Of a DNA stretch of 64,000 nt, positions 55,816 through 64,000 are shown one piece after another. The translations under genes were made by a program, and so were the position numbers. Positions within the stretch are counted from its first letter, which is position 1. The number at the start of each line of letters is the position of its first letter. This DNA comes from Acinetobacter suaedae (GTDB lineage: Bacteria; Pseudomonadota; Gammaproteobacteria; Pseudomonadales; Moraxellaceae), in the NCBI RefSeq assembly GCF_008630915.1, contig NZ_CP043909.1, positions 124,001 to 188,000 of the forward strand. The letters are read 5' to 3'. The notes under the pieces were generated by a model. The model ran no database searches. It had not been told where the DNA came from and saw nothing but the letters and a program-made list of their open reading frames with translations.

Positions 55816-58647
55816 CTATTTCAACATCGGTTTTAAGAACTTACCTGTATGTGAGATTTCAACCTCAGCGACTTGCTCAGGTGTACCTTCTGCAATAATT
55901 TGACCACCTCCAGAACCACCTTCAGGGCCTAGATCAATCACCCAATCGGCAGTTTTGATCACATCCAGATTATGCTCAATCACCACAATGGTATTACCCT
56001 TATTACGTAGCTCATGCAAGATATCGAGTAACTTGGCAATATCATGGAAATGTAAACCTGTGGTTGGCTCATCTAGGATATATAAGGTTTTACCCGTATC
56101 ACGTTTTGCTAACTCACGCGCTAATTTCACGCGTTGAGCCTCACCACCTGAAAGGGTTGTTGCGGCTTGACCCAAACGAATATAACCAAGACCCACTTGA
56201 GTCAGGGTTTCTAGACGACGATGAATCACAGGAATTGCACTAAAGAATTCCGCTGCATCTTCTACGGTCATTTCTAACACATCAGAGATATTTTTACCTT
56301 TATACCCCACTTCCAGCGTTTCACGATTATAACGCTTGCCGTGGCAGGCATCACAAGGCACATACATATCCGGCAGGAAGTGCATTGCAACCTTGATCAT
56401 GCCATCGCCTTCACATGCCTCACAGCGTCCACCTTTTACGTTAAACGAGAAACGACCTGCGCTATAACCACGTGCTTTGGCCTCTGGCGTTTGCGCAAAT
56501 AACTCACGAATCGGGGTAAATAAACCGGTATAGGTTGCTGGATTCGAACGTGGTGTACGGCCAATTGGACTTTGGTCAATATCGACCACTTTATCCAAGT
56601 GTTGCAAACCATCAATTGAATCAAACTTTTCTGCGGTAAGAGTGGTTGCACCATTGAGTTGAGTGGCTGCTAAAGGTAATAAAGTACGGTTAATTAAGGT
56701 TGACTTTCCTGAACCTGAAACGCCGGTGACACAGGTCATAATGCCTAAAGGAATGGTCAAATCGACATTTCTAAGATTATGTCCGCTTGCGCCTGAAAGC
56801 TTAATCACTTCATCAGGACGTGGTGATTGAGTACGTTGTTTCGGTACTGCAATTTTTAATTTGCCTGAAAGATATTGACCTGTAAGCGAGTCGGCATGGC
56901 TTGCCAATTCGTCATAGGTTCCTTCGGCGATGATCGCACCACCGTGAATCCCTGCACCAGGTCCGATATCAATAATATGGTCTGCAGCACGAATCGCATC
57001 TTCATCATGCTCAACGACCAGCACGGTATTGCCCAAATCACGTAAGCGAATCAGTGTTTGTAGTAGGCGATCATTATCACGTTGATGTAGACCAATCGAT
57101 GGTTCGTCAAGCACATACATCACGCCCATCAAGCCTGCACCGATTTGCGAAGCGAGACGAATACGTTGTGCTTCACCGCCTGAAAGGGTTTCAGCTGAAC
57201 GCGCCAAACTTAAATAATTGAGTCCAACACTCACCAAAAAGTGTAAACGCTCACGAATTTCTTTAAAGATTTTATCGGCGATTTCGCCTTTAGCCCCCTC
57301 AAGATTGAGGTCTTGATAATAACTTTCAGCATCACCAATCGACATCTTGGTAATTTCAGCAATGGTTTTGTCTTTGACGCGAACATGACGCGAGATTTCA
57401 TTGAGACGAGAACCACCACAGGCATCACAAGCGGCATTAGATAAGTATTGAGCTAAGTCATCTCGAACATAATTCGATTCAGTCTCACGATAGCGGCGTT
57501 CCAAATGTGGCAAGATTCCTTCAAAAGGCTGCACACGGTTATGTTTACGACCACGTTCATCAATATAACTGAGGTCGATTTTTTCTTTGCCTGTACCTTG
57601 TAAGAATTTCTTTTGTGTCTCTTTATCCAGTTGATTCCACGGGGTATCGAGTGGAATATCGAAATGATCTGCGACTTTTTGAAGCATCGTATAGTAATAC
57701 GGACGCTGTCTGTCCCAACCACGAATTGCACCTTGGCTGATCGATACTTCTGGGTTTGGGATAAGTTTGTCGGCGCTGAAATGACTACGCGTCCCTAAAC
57801 CATCGCAGACAGGGCAAGCACCAAAAGGATTGTTAAATGAGAACAAACGAGGCTCGAGTTCAGCAACCGCACGGTCACATTCAGGACAAGAGTGTTTCGC
57901 TGAAAAGACACGTTCAGGATGTTCGCCATTCATCCACGATAAAATCGCAATATCGCCACCTAAACGTAAAGCCGTTTCAAAAGATTCAGCAATTCGATTG
58001 CCAAGATCATCACGTACTTTGAAACGGTCGACGACGACTTCGATGGTATGTTTTTTCTTTTTGTCTAATTCAGGTGGGGTATCAATATCAATGATTTCGC
58101 CATCGACACGTGCGCGTACAAAACCTTGGCTTTGTAGTTGCTCAAATAAGTTGCTGTATTCACCTTTACGTTCACGAACGACAGGTGCGAGCAACATCAG
58201 TGCTGTACCTTCTTCAAGCGATTTTACCGCATCGACCATTTCCGAAACGGTTTGCGCGACCATCGGCAAATCATGTTCAGGACAATAAGGTGTACCGACA
58301 CGCGCATAGAGTAAGCGCAAATAGTCATAAATTTCGGTAATCGTTCCGACAGTTGAACGTGGGTTATGACTCGTCGATTTTTGTTCAATCGCAATTGCAG
58401 GAGATAAACCTTCGATTGAATCAACTTCAGGCTTTTCCATTTGCGAAAGGAATTGACGTGCATAGGCTGAAAGTGATTCAACATAGCGACGCTGACCTTC
58501 AGCATATAAGGTATCAAATGCTAAGGATGACTTTCCTGAGCCTGAAAGTCCCGTAATCACCACAAACTTGTCACGTGGAATATCGAGTGACACATTTTTT
58601 AAATTATGGGTACGTGCGCCTCGAATACGGATATGACTTTGACTCAT
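55816..58647 (-). CDS. uvrA: Excinuclease ABC subunit A
   Basis: A 943-residue ABC-type ATPase recognising DNA damage in nucleotide excision repair. It has two Walker A sites (GLSGSGKSS near 34 and GVSGSGKST near 645), two ABC signatures (LSGGEAQR), and two zinc modules (CPECDRAV...CPVCDGLG and CEACEGDG...CDACHGKRY). Length is canonical. No terminator is evident at its 3' end; the AT-rich unknown gene follows directly, which may have been inserted between uvrA and its original terminator. Confidence 0.97.
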   Translation of the reverse strand: MSQSHIRIRGARTHNLKNVSLDIPRDKFVVITGLSGSGKSSLAFDTLYAEGQRRYVESLSAYARQFLSQMEKPEVDSIEGLSPAIAIEQKSTSHNPRSTVGTITEIYDYLRLLYARVGTPYCPEHDLPMVAQTVSEMVDAVKSLEEGTALMLLAPVVRERKGEYSNLFEQLQSQGFVRARVDGEIIDIDTPPELDKKKKHTIEVVVDRFKVRDDLGNRIAESFETALRLGGDIAILSWMNGEHPERVFSAKHSCPECDRAVAELEPRLFSFNNPFGACPVCDGLGTRSHFSADKLIPNPEVSISQGAIRGWDRQRPYYYTMLQKVADHFDIPLDTPWNQLDKETQKKFLQGTGKEKIDLSYIDERGRKHNRVQPFEGILPHLERRYRETESNYVRDDLAQYLSNAACDACGGSRLNEISRHVRVKDKTIAEITKMSIGDAESYYQDLNLEGAKGEIADKIFKEIRERLHFLVSVGLNYLSLARSAETLSGGEAQRIRLASQIGAGLMGVMYVLDEPSIGLHQRDNDRLLQTLIRLRDLGNTVLVVEHDEDAIRAADHIIDIGPGAGIHGGAIIAEGTYDELASHADSLTGQYLSGKLKIAVPKQRTQSPRPDEVIKLSGASGHNLRNVDLTIPLGIMTCVTGVSGSGKSTLINRTLLPLAATQLNGATTLTAEKFDSIDGLQHLDKVVDIDQSPIGRTPRSNPATYTGLFTPIRELFAQTPEAKARGYSAGRFSFNVKGGRCEACEGDGMIKVAMHFLPDMYVPCDACHGKRYNRETLEVGYKGKNISDVLEMTVEDAAEFFSAIPVIHRRLETLTQVGLGYIRLGQAATTLSGGEAQRVKLARELAKRDTGKTLYILDEPTTGLHFHDIAKLLDILHELRNKGNTIVVIEHNLDVIKTADWVIDLGPEGGSGGGQIIAEGTPEQVAEVEISHTGKFLKPMLK

Positions 58648-58906
58648 AAATACATCTCAGTAATGTGGAAATTGAAATAGGGAGTGTAATCTTCATTCCT
58701 ACTAGGATCTGTGAAGTTTCCTCAAACCCTCTATATAATAGCGATTTAAAATTGTTCAAGCTGTAACAAAACGATTTTAAGCGTCAGTTTGTGTCGGATA
58801 AATGATGTGCCTAATGTTTTAACATGAAATTTTTATATTGCCCAAGTGTTTATCTGTGAGTTTTACAGACCATTGAGTAAAAAAACTGTTCATTGCTGAG
58901 GATAAG

Positions 58907-59479
58907 ATGTCACAAAAATTTAAGATGTTCAGCATTATGCTGGTGTTATTGGTCTTCGGTTATTTATTTGCTTCACCTTATTTAACGATTTATCAAATTC
59001 GTCAAGCGATTGAACAAGAGGATAGTGCAGCCTTGGCCAGTCATATTGATTTTCCAAGTGTACGCCAGAGTTTAAAAGATCAGGTCAATGCACAAATGTT
59101 GCAAGATATGCCTCAAGCGCCTTCTTCTGAGCGAGGACTCGCTGCATTCGGGGCAATTTTAGCTTCATCAATGCTGGATAAAGTAGTGGATGTTATGGTG
59201 TCACCACAAGGAGTGGCCATGCTCATGCAAGGTAAGCAGCTCAAAGACAGTTTGCCACTGCAAGCAAACTCAGACTTTCAAACACCTCCTTCATCTGAAT
59301 CGACCTCTTCAACTCACGCTGAAAAAGCAAGCTATAAAGGTCGTTACCAGTCTTTCAATCAATTCGCTGTGGAAATTCAGCATCCACACAATCGTTTTCC
59401 GACCAAAATTATCTTGCAAAGAACGGGCTTGAGCTGGAAAGTCACACAAATCCAATTGCCGATCGAGCAAAATCGCTAG
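58907..59479 (+). CDS. DUF2939 membrane-anchored protein
   Basis: A 190-residue protein with an N-terminal membrane anchor or signal (about 7-24) and the DUF2939 signature 'SPYLTIYQIRQAIEQEDSAALASHIDFPSVRQSLKDQ'. The middle is Ser/Thr/Pro-rich, and the C-terminal part ('FAVEIQHP...LQRTGLSWKVTQIQLP') is a small beta domain. Function unknown. It precedes a DUF1304 gene by 55 bp. Confidence 0.85.
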   Translation: MSQKFKMFSIMLVLLVFGYLFASPYLTIYQIRQAIEQEDSAALASHIDFPSVRQSLKDQVNAQMLQDMPQAPSSERGLAAFGAILASSMLDKVVDVMVSPQGVAMLMQGKQLKDSLPLQANSDFQTPPSSESTSSTHAEKASYKGRYQSFNQFAVEIQHPHNRFPTKIILQRTGLSWKVTQIQLPIEQNR

Positions 59480-59534
59480 ATCAGTGCTACATTCATCTCA
59501 ATCATAGGATGAGCAGAATAAGGAATCGAAAAAC

Positions 59535-59888
59535 ATGCTAGCAAATATTTTAATTGCATTGATTGGTCTATTACATGTTTATATCTTAGTGTTGGAAATG
59601 TTCTTGTGGGATAAACCAGCAGGTTTGAAAGCATTTGGGAATACGCCTGAAAAAGCACAGCTCACCAAGGTACTGGCACAAAATCAGGGGCTTTATAATG
59701 GTTTCCTTGCCGCAGGTTTATTTTGGTCATTGTATGCACCTGACAGCTATGCATTGCCTTTGGCGAATTTCTTTTTAGCTTGTGTGTTGGTGGCTGGAAT
59801 TTATGGTGGGTTGACTGCTAGTAAGAAGATTATCTATATCCAAGCGCTGCCAGCTTTGGTTGCTTTAATTGCGGTTAATTTTCTCTAA
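59535..59888 (+). CDS. DUF1304 integral membrane protein
   Basis: A 117-residue protein with four membrane helices and the family features 'HVYILVLEMFLW', 'FG', 'NQGLYNGFLAAGL' and 'GIYGGLTASKKI'. Function is unknown; family members are small inner-membrane proteins. It may be cotranscribed with the DUF2939 gene, and a strong terminator follows at 60063. Confidence 0.88.
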   Translation: MLANILIALIGLLHVYILVLEMFLWDKPAGLKAFGNTPEKAQLTKVLAQNQGLYNGFLAAGLFWSLYAPDSYALPLANFFLACVLVAGIYGGLTASKKIIYIQALPALVALIAVNFL

Positions 59889-60062
59889 AAAACGCACAAT
59901 ATGGCAATTTAATTTATTTATTGCTGGATAGAATAAGCGTATGTGAGCGTTATTTTAAAATGTATATTGGGGGCTGAGAGATGTTCTCATCATTTCGATT
60001 TCATCGAAAAGTAAGGCATTTTATCATGTAGGTTTAATTTACGGTTAGCAGTTGTTTCAGCA

Positions 60063-60095
60063 TTAAAAGATTAAGAGAAACTCTTAATCTTTTAA
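60063..60095. terminator. Bidirectional terminator
   Basis: Perfect 15-bp arms (core AAAAGATTAAGAG / CTCTTAATCTTTT) with a 3-nt AAA loop, between DUF1304 and the convergent SDR gene. Confidence 0.85.
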
Positions 60096-60114
60096 AAATG
60101 AGCTATCTTTATGA

Positions 60115-60915
60115 CTATTCAATAATACGGGTTCTGAGCATACCTTCAACTAAATTGATCATCTTTTTTCTAGAAAGTATGCGGGGTAGTTGAGACATTA
60201 AATAATTGCTACACCCTACAACAATCGTTGGTTTATTTTTATCTAATGCAGCAACTGTTGCAGATACAACATCATCAACTGTCGAGCTTTTCATACCGCT
60301 GGTATTAGCCTTTGCCACCTGAGTAAAGTTTGTTTCGGTGTTACCAGGGCAAACAGCTAAAAATTTAACACCAGAAGATGCATATTCTCCTGCCAGTGCT
60401 TCTGTAAATTGCAACACATAAGATTTGGTTGCTCCATAAACAGCAATATAGGGGAGTGGTTGGAAAGCACCAGTAGATGAAATATTAATCATAAGGCCTT
60501 TTTTGTTTGCAAGCATCTGGGGCAAGAATAAATAGCATAAAGACGTTACGCTGCTGATATTAAGCGTTATCATTTCTTGATAGGTAGAAACGGGTTGATC
60601 TAAAAATTTAGTCCATTTTCCAAATCCTGCATTATTGATTAAAATCTCGACTGATAATTCCCTTGCTTGTATCTCATCGAATAGTATTTGGGTGGAGTTG
60701 GGTTGAGCTAAGTCTAAAACGATAACTTCAATATTTACGTTATATTTCTTTCTAAGTTCGTCAGCTAAATCATGCAACTTTTGCGCGGAGCGCGCAGTTA
60801 AAATTAAGTGAATCCCTAAAGACGCAAACTTTCGTGCATAGGCTTTGCCTATCCCTGAGGATGCTCCAGTAATTAAAGCTGTTGAATTTTTAAATTTAGT
60901 GAGATTAGCACTCAT
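60115..60915 (-). CDS. SDR-family oxidoreductase under MerR control
   Basis: A 266-residue SDR with TGASSGIGKA (about 16-25), INNAG (about 93-97), the catalytic Ser in 'NISSTG', YGATK (YxxxK) and a C-terminal extension of about 40 residues that is partly hydrophobic, as in YqjQ/DltE-like members. The catalytic residues are intact. The preceding merR gene is on the same strand, and a long-spacer promoter lies between them, so it should be the regulated target. Substrate unknown. Confidence 0.88.
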   Translation of the reverse strand: MSANLTKFKNSTALITGASSGIGKAYARKFASLGIHLILTARSAQKLHDLADELRKKYNVNIEVIVLDLAQPNSTQILFDEIQARELSVEILINNAGFGKWTKFLDQPVSTYQEMITLNISSVTSLCYLFLPQMLANKKGLMINISSTGAFQPLPYIAVYGATKSYVLQFTEALAGEYASSGVKFLAVCPGNTETNFTQVAKANTSGMKSSTVDDVVSATVAALDKNKPTIVVGCSNYLMSQLPRILSRKKMINLVEGMLRTRIIE

Positions 60916-60945
60916 CTTATTGACCCGAAATAAAAGGAGTCATTA

Positions 60946-60977
60946 CGATAAACCTTGACCCTAAGGGCAGAGTCAAG
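60946..60977 (-). promoter_or_regulatory. MerR-type promoter/operator with 19-bp spacer
   Basis: On the minus strand -35 TTGACT (60976-60971) and -10 TTATCG (60951-60946) are 19 bp apart. The spacer is filled by an inverted repeat with arms CTTGAC and GTCAAG (60954-60977). Over-long spacers with an intervening dyad are the hallmark of MerR-activated promoters. Confidence 0.75.
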
Positions 60978-61017
60978 CGTTTATTTGGAAAGATATTTCT
61001 AGCTTTTAATACGCTAT

Positions 61018-61389
61018 TTAAGCTGAAATCTTATTAGTGATATAAGTATGAGTAATCTCATCTTCAAGTTGCTTTAGTTTTTCTTGTAAACGGTTTAACT
61101 CTTCTTTCTGCTCAATAATTTGTTGATTCTTTTTTTGAATAAGTTGTTGTGCAACTTCGATAGGAAAGTGCTTGTTTTTATATTTTAAAGCTGAAAGATC
61201 ATACAGCTCGGAAAGGCTAAATCCAACTGCTTGCGCGAGACGAATCATCTTGACTGATTGAACATCAATCGCTTCATAAATACGATAATTCCCCTTTCTT
61301 TTTGCCACAGGGAGCAAGCCTAATTTTTCATAATACCGAATGGCTTTAGGAGTAGCTCCAGTTAAAGATGCTAATTCGCCGATATACAT
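61018..61389 (-). CDS. MerR-family transcriptional regulator
   Basis: A 123-residue regulator: winged HTH 'MYIGELASLTGATPKAIRYYEKLGLLPV' and 'NYRIY', then a long dimerisation coiled coil (about 78-115, rich in K/Q/E). There is no C-terminal Cys, so it is not a metal or redox sensor of the MerR/SoxR kind, and the effector domain is minimal. It sits upstream of the SDR gene and probably activates it through the 19-bp-spacer promoter. Confidence 0.88.
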   Translation of the reverse strand: MYIGELASLTGATPKAIRYYEKLGLLPVAKRKGNYRIYEAIDVQSVKMIRLAQAVGFSLSELYDLSALKYKNKHFPIEVAQQLIQKKNQQIIEQKEELNRLQEKLKQLEDEITHTYITNKISA

Positions 61390-61455
61390 ATCTGTCTCGC
61401 ATTTTATTCAAAATCGATCAGAGTATTGAACCATCTGACCGATTCTTTCGAAGTT

Positions 61456-62130
61456 TTAAATATGATCTAAACCTAACCATTGGCGTTGCTGATAAGCGCT
61501 GTCCCAAAACAACCATTCGAGTTTTGCGCCCATGGTATAGGCCGCATGCATCTTCGCTAAAGTATCTTGATCGCAACACGCGGCAACTTTATCCACGGTC
61601 GCAATCACATTCGCAACGGCGATATTAAATTCTTCACCTGCATAGGTATCAATCCATGCTTGGTAGGGGTTGTTGGCGACGGATTGATTGACAATATCCT
61701 TACCAACTTCGGCATAGATCCAAAAACAAGGCAGTAAGGCGGCCAAAACCACAGGATAACTTTCTGACCATGCAGTGGCGGTCAAGAAAGAGGTGTAATG
61801 ATGGCAAGCCAATGTCAATGGTGTGCTTTCAAACTCGGTTTTGCTAATGTGAAATTCCTGCATAAAATCATTGTGCAAGCTACGTTCAACAATGATGGCA
61901 ATCTTTGCAGCTTCGGAAAATTGAATCACATCATCGGCATCATAGGCTTTAGCTGCAGCGATTGCGAGTGCACGACCATACGCCAATAAATAATGCGCGT
62001 CCTGAATCACATAGTGGCAAAATGCTTTTGGATCTAATGTGCCCGCTGCTAGTTCTTGATTGAAGGGAAGAGCTAATATTTTTTTGTATAAATCGTGGTT
62101 TTGTTGCCAAAGCGCTTGTGAAAATGCCAT
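61456..62130 (-). CDS. tenA: Aminopyrimidine aminohydrolase (thiaminase II, TenA)
   Basis: A 224-residue all-helical TenA-family enzyme salvaging thiamin breakdown products (formylaminopyrimidine to HMP). The active-site residues fall exactly at the B. subtilis positions: Asp44 (VIQDAHYL), Cys135 (LLPCFWIY) and Glu205 (KLEWLFW), so it belongs to the active TenA_C class. No TPP riboswitch is visible upstream and no other thi gene is adjacent. Confidence 0.93.
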   Translation of the reverse strand: MAFSQALWQQNHDLYKKILALPFNQELAAGTLDPKAFCHYVIQDAHYLLAYGRALAIAAAKAYDADDVIQFSEAAKIAIIVERSLHNDFMQEFHISKTEFESTPLTLACHHYTSFLTATAWSESYPVVLAALLPCFWIYAEVGKDIVNQSVANNPYQAWIDTYAGEEFNIAVANVIATVDKVAACCDQDTLAKMHAAYTMGAKLEWLFWDSAYQQRQWLGLDHI

Positions 62131-62302
62131 GAAATGAGCCTGTAAAACGATAATAATAAATTTTATTCAAACTATAACAGAAGTCGATTTTATTCGGTTT
62201 GAATCTGCAAACAAGTTCAACAATCTTTTCTATCTTTCGTTCAAAACTCGCCTACAATAGACACATTTTTATGACCCAATAATTTTGTCTAAAAGGCAGC
62301 TC

Positions 62303-63385
62303 ATGAAGCATTTCCGTTTTTCCATATTCTTCACCATTGTGTGTTTAGCACTGTCTGCTTATTGGGGTTATACCCATGGCCCAGAAGCTGGCATTTCAAC
62401 CATGTTAAAGGCACTCACCATCACCGTCATTTTGGCGATTATGGAAGTTTCTTTGTCTTTTGATAATGCCGTGGTCAATGCATCTGTTCTCCGCAATTGG
62501 GATCACTTCTGGAAGATGTTGTTCCTCACCGTTGGTATTCTGGTTGCTGTATTCGGCATGCGTTTAATTTTCCCGATTTTGATCGTTGCTGTCACTGCTG
62601 ATATGGGCATGATGGAAGTGGTGAAATTGGCGCTCAATGATCCGAAGTCCTATTCTGAACGTCTGATGGAGCACCATCCTGAGATCGCAGCCTTTGGTGG
62701 AACATTCTTACTCATGGTGTTTTTAAACTTCTTTTTTGATGATGAGAAAGAGACCCATTGGTTCCGTTGGATTGAATCCAAACTGGCGCATTTAGCCAGT
62801 GTGCCTGCCATGTCGGTTTTCATTGCGTTGGTGGCAATGTTAGTAATGGCTGCACATGTGGACGAAGCAAAGCGTTTGGTGGTGACTATGGCGGGTATCT
62901 GGGGCATCGTGGTATACATCGGTGTGAAAGTTCTCAGTCACTTATTGGGTGGAGAGCCTGAGGTGGATGAGGATGGCAATGCAGTGACACAGGGCGCAGA
63001 TGGTGCAGCAAAGGGTGTGGTAAAAGCGGGTATTGGTGGTTTCTTGTACTTGGAAGTCCTCGATGCATCGTTCAGCTTTGATGGTGTGATTGGTGCATTT
63101 GCGATCACCAGTGATGTGGTCATTATTATGCTGGGTCTTGCAATTGGTGCAATGTTTGTCCGTTCGATGACCATTTATTTAGTCGAAAAAGGCACGTTGG
63201 ATGCTTATATCTTCTTGGAGCATGGAGCGCATTATGCCATTGGTGCTTTAGCATTTATTATGATTGCAAGTGGTACAGGTTTACATGTACCAGAAGTTGT
63301 GACAGGTTTGATTGGTGTTGCCTTTATTGTTTGGGCGGTGATCGCTTCGATACAATATAGTAAGCGACAGCAGCAGCTTTCTTAA
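62303..63385 (+). CDS. DUF475 (TerC-superfamily) membrane protein
   Basis: A 360-residue inner-membrane protein with about nine helices. Two half-repeats carry acidic motifs typical of the TerC/LysE-like fold: 'MEVSLSFDNAVVNA' and 'LEVLDASFSFDGVIGAFA'. A cytoplasmic acidic loop (EPEVDEDG) lies between them. Relatives are implicated in metal-ion export, but DUF475 itself has no proven substrate. I use the ATG at 62303 with AAGG upstream; the TTG at 62285 is an alternative. Confidence 0.88.
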   Translation: MKHFRFSIFFTIVCLALSAYWGYTHGPEAGISTMLKALTITVILAIMEVSLSFDNAVVNASVLRNWDHFWKMLFLTVGILVAVFGMRLIFPILIVAVTADMGMMEVVKLALNDPKSYSERLMEHHPEIAAFGGTFLLMVFLNFFFDDEKETHWFRWIESKLAHLASVPAMSVFIALVAMLVMAAHVDEAKRLVVTMAGIWGIVVYIGVKVLSHLLGGEPEVDEDGNAVTQGADGAAKGVVKAGIGGFLYLEVLDASFSFDGVIGAFAITSDVVIIMLGLAIGAMFVRSMTIYLVEKGTLDAYIFLEHGAHYAIGALAFIMIASGTGLHVPEVVTGLIGVAFIVWAVIASIQYSKRQQQLS

Positions 63386-63415
63386 GTTTGAGTTCAGTTC
63401 AAACGATTAAGATCA

Positions 63416-63440
63416 CGAGGGACGGCAACGTCCCTTTTTG
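63416..63440 (+). terminator. Terminator after DUF475 gene
   Basis: A 7-bp stem AGGGACG / CGTCCCT with a GCAA loop (stable GNRA tetraloop), then T5. Confidence 0.9.
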
Positions 63441-63516
63441 TTTTTTGGTTATGTTTTTTTCAACGCTTTGTGAGCGGATGGCTTATAATCCGTTCAGCCA
63501 GTTTTAGTGTCTTAAA

Positions 63517-64000
63517 ATGATGAATGCTTTAGAACGTCGTTCAACTTTTGCCTTAAGTAGCATTTTTGCCTTACGCATGTTGGGCCTGTTCATGATTATC
63601 CCTGTATTTGCAGTTGCAGGGCAGTCTTATCAATATGCAACGCCTGCATTGATTGGTTTGGCTGTCGGAGTATATGGGCTGACTCAGGCACTGTTACAGA
63701 TTCCATTTAGTCTGCTTGCGGATCGCTTTAGTCGTAAGCCGTTAGTGGTTCTTGGGTTATTACTTTTTGCCTTAGGTGGGGCGATTGCGGCGATGTCTGA
63801 AACCATTTATGGTGTGATTATTGGTCGTGCGATCGCAGGGGCTGGGGCTGTTTCGGCTGTGGTGATGGCACTGTTGGCAGATGTTACGCGTGAAGAGCAA
63901 CGAACCAAAGCCATGGCGATTATGGGCATGAGTATTGGTTTATCCTTTGTGGTTGCCTTTAGTTTAGGACCTTGGTTGACCAGTTTGGTGGGGATTTCAG
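63517..64000 (+). CDS. MFS transporter, YajR-like (cut by window end)
   Basis: The first 161 residues of a major-facilitator protein; the gene continues beyond the window. 'FALRMLGLFMIIPVFAVAG' is helix 1, 'GLTQALLQIPFSLLADRFSRKPLVVLG' holds the A motif between helices 2 and 3, and further helices follow. The N terminus resembles YajR-type drug efflux proteins. Start at 63517 or the adjacent ATG at 63520. Confidence 0.82.
   Translation, partial: MMNALERRSTFALSSIFALRMLGLFMIIPVFAVAGQSYQYATPALIGLAVGVYGLTQALLQIPFSLLADRFSRKPLVVLGLLLFALGGAIAAMSETIYGVIIGRAIAGAGAVSAVVMALLADVTREEQRTKAMAIMGMSIGLSFVVAFSLGPWLTSLVGIS

Noticed and set aside
62131..62302. TPP riboswitch upstream of tenA
   Set aside because: No thi-box conserved CUGAGA or related helices can be found in the short leader.

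Overview
This window is a stretch of Acinetobacter (Moraxellaceae) chromosome. The evidence is moderate AT-richness, the gene order murG-murC-ddlB-ftsQ-ftsA-ftsZ-lpxC-dciA-M23 peptidase-aceE-aceF, close resemblance of MurG, MurC and DdlB to remembered A. baumannii proteins, three short porin-like outer-membrane proteins of a kind typical of the genus, and an OXA-type class D beta-lactamase standing alone with no insertion sequence. I see no tRNA, rRNA, CRISPR array, transposase or integrase. The species cannot be named from sequence alone.

Layout. (1) 0.2-4.2 kb: esterase, DUF2147 protein, ArsC/Spx-like YffB protein, xthA and pyrE. Between yffB and xthA, on the minus strand, is a strong candidate for a CsrA-sequestering small RNA: eight GGA motifs in 120 nt, two of them in textbook hairpin loops, ending in a terminator. 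(2) 4.2-9.0 kb: an accessory, AT-rich zone with a second D-Ala-D-Ala ligase (DdlA type) beside the scar of a truncated acetyltransferase, an SDR protein lacking the catalytic Tyr, a dif/pdif-like XerC/XerD site, and a three-gene SDR-AraC-NAD(P)-binding operon. (3) 9.1-11.7 kb: 2-Cys OhrR regulator divergent from a glutathione peroxidase with a clear operator, then gshB. (4) 11.9-21.4 kb: division and cell-wall cluster. (5) 21.6-27.6 kb: pyruvate dehydrogenase aceEF, a small membrane protein, and a Mn2+ (yybP-ykoY) riboswitch before a GDT1/TMEM165-family exporter. (6) 27.7-36.6 kb: TonB siderophore receptor with Fur box, an internally shortened metallo-beta-lactamase-fold protein, YkgJ-like protein, guaB, glmM, pdxH and recJ. 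(7) 36.7-44.9 kb: two porin paralogues, prfB with its programmed +1 frameshift, an ArsR regulator with tandem palindromic operators before an Old Yellow Enzyme, waaA, rsmE and an MscS channel. (8) 45-55 kb: acs, sfnG-msuE sulfone use, a NarL-type response regulator, a third porin, the OXA beta-lactamase, two possible small RNAs and a diguanylate cyclase. (9) 54.9-64 kb: an AT-rich unknown gene with a 14-bp inverted repeat at its promoter, uvrA, DUF2939 and DUF1304 proteins, a MerR-SDR pair with a classic long-spacer promoter, tenA, a DUF475 protein and the start of an MFS transporter.

How the parts relate. Most genes are core housekeeping: peptidoglycan and lipid A synthesis, division, central carbon, nucleotide metabolism, DNA repair and translation termination. 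The redox genes (OhrR-GPx, gshB, ArsR-OYE, MerR-SDR) sit as small locally regulated modules. The signals most worth testing are RNA-level: the Csr-type sRNA, the riboswitch leader, the RF2 recoding site, and two terminators with no annotated gene upstream.
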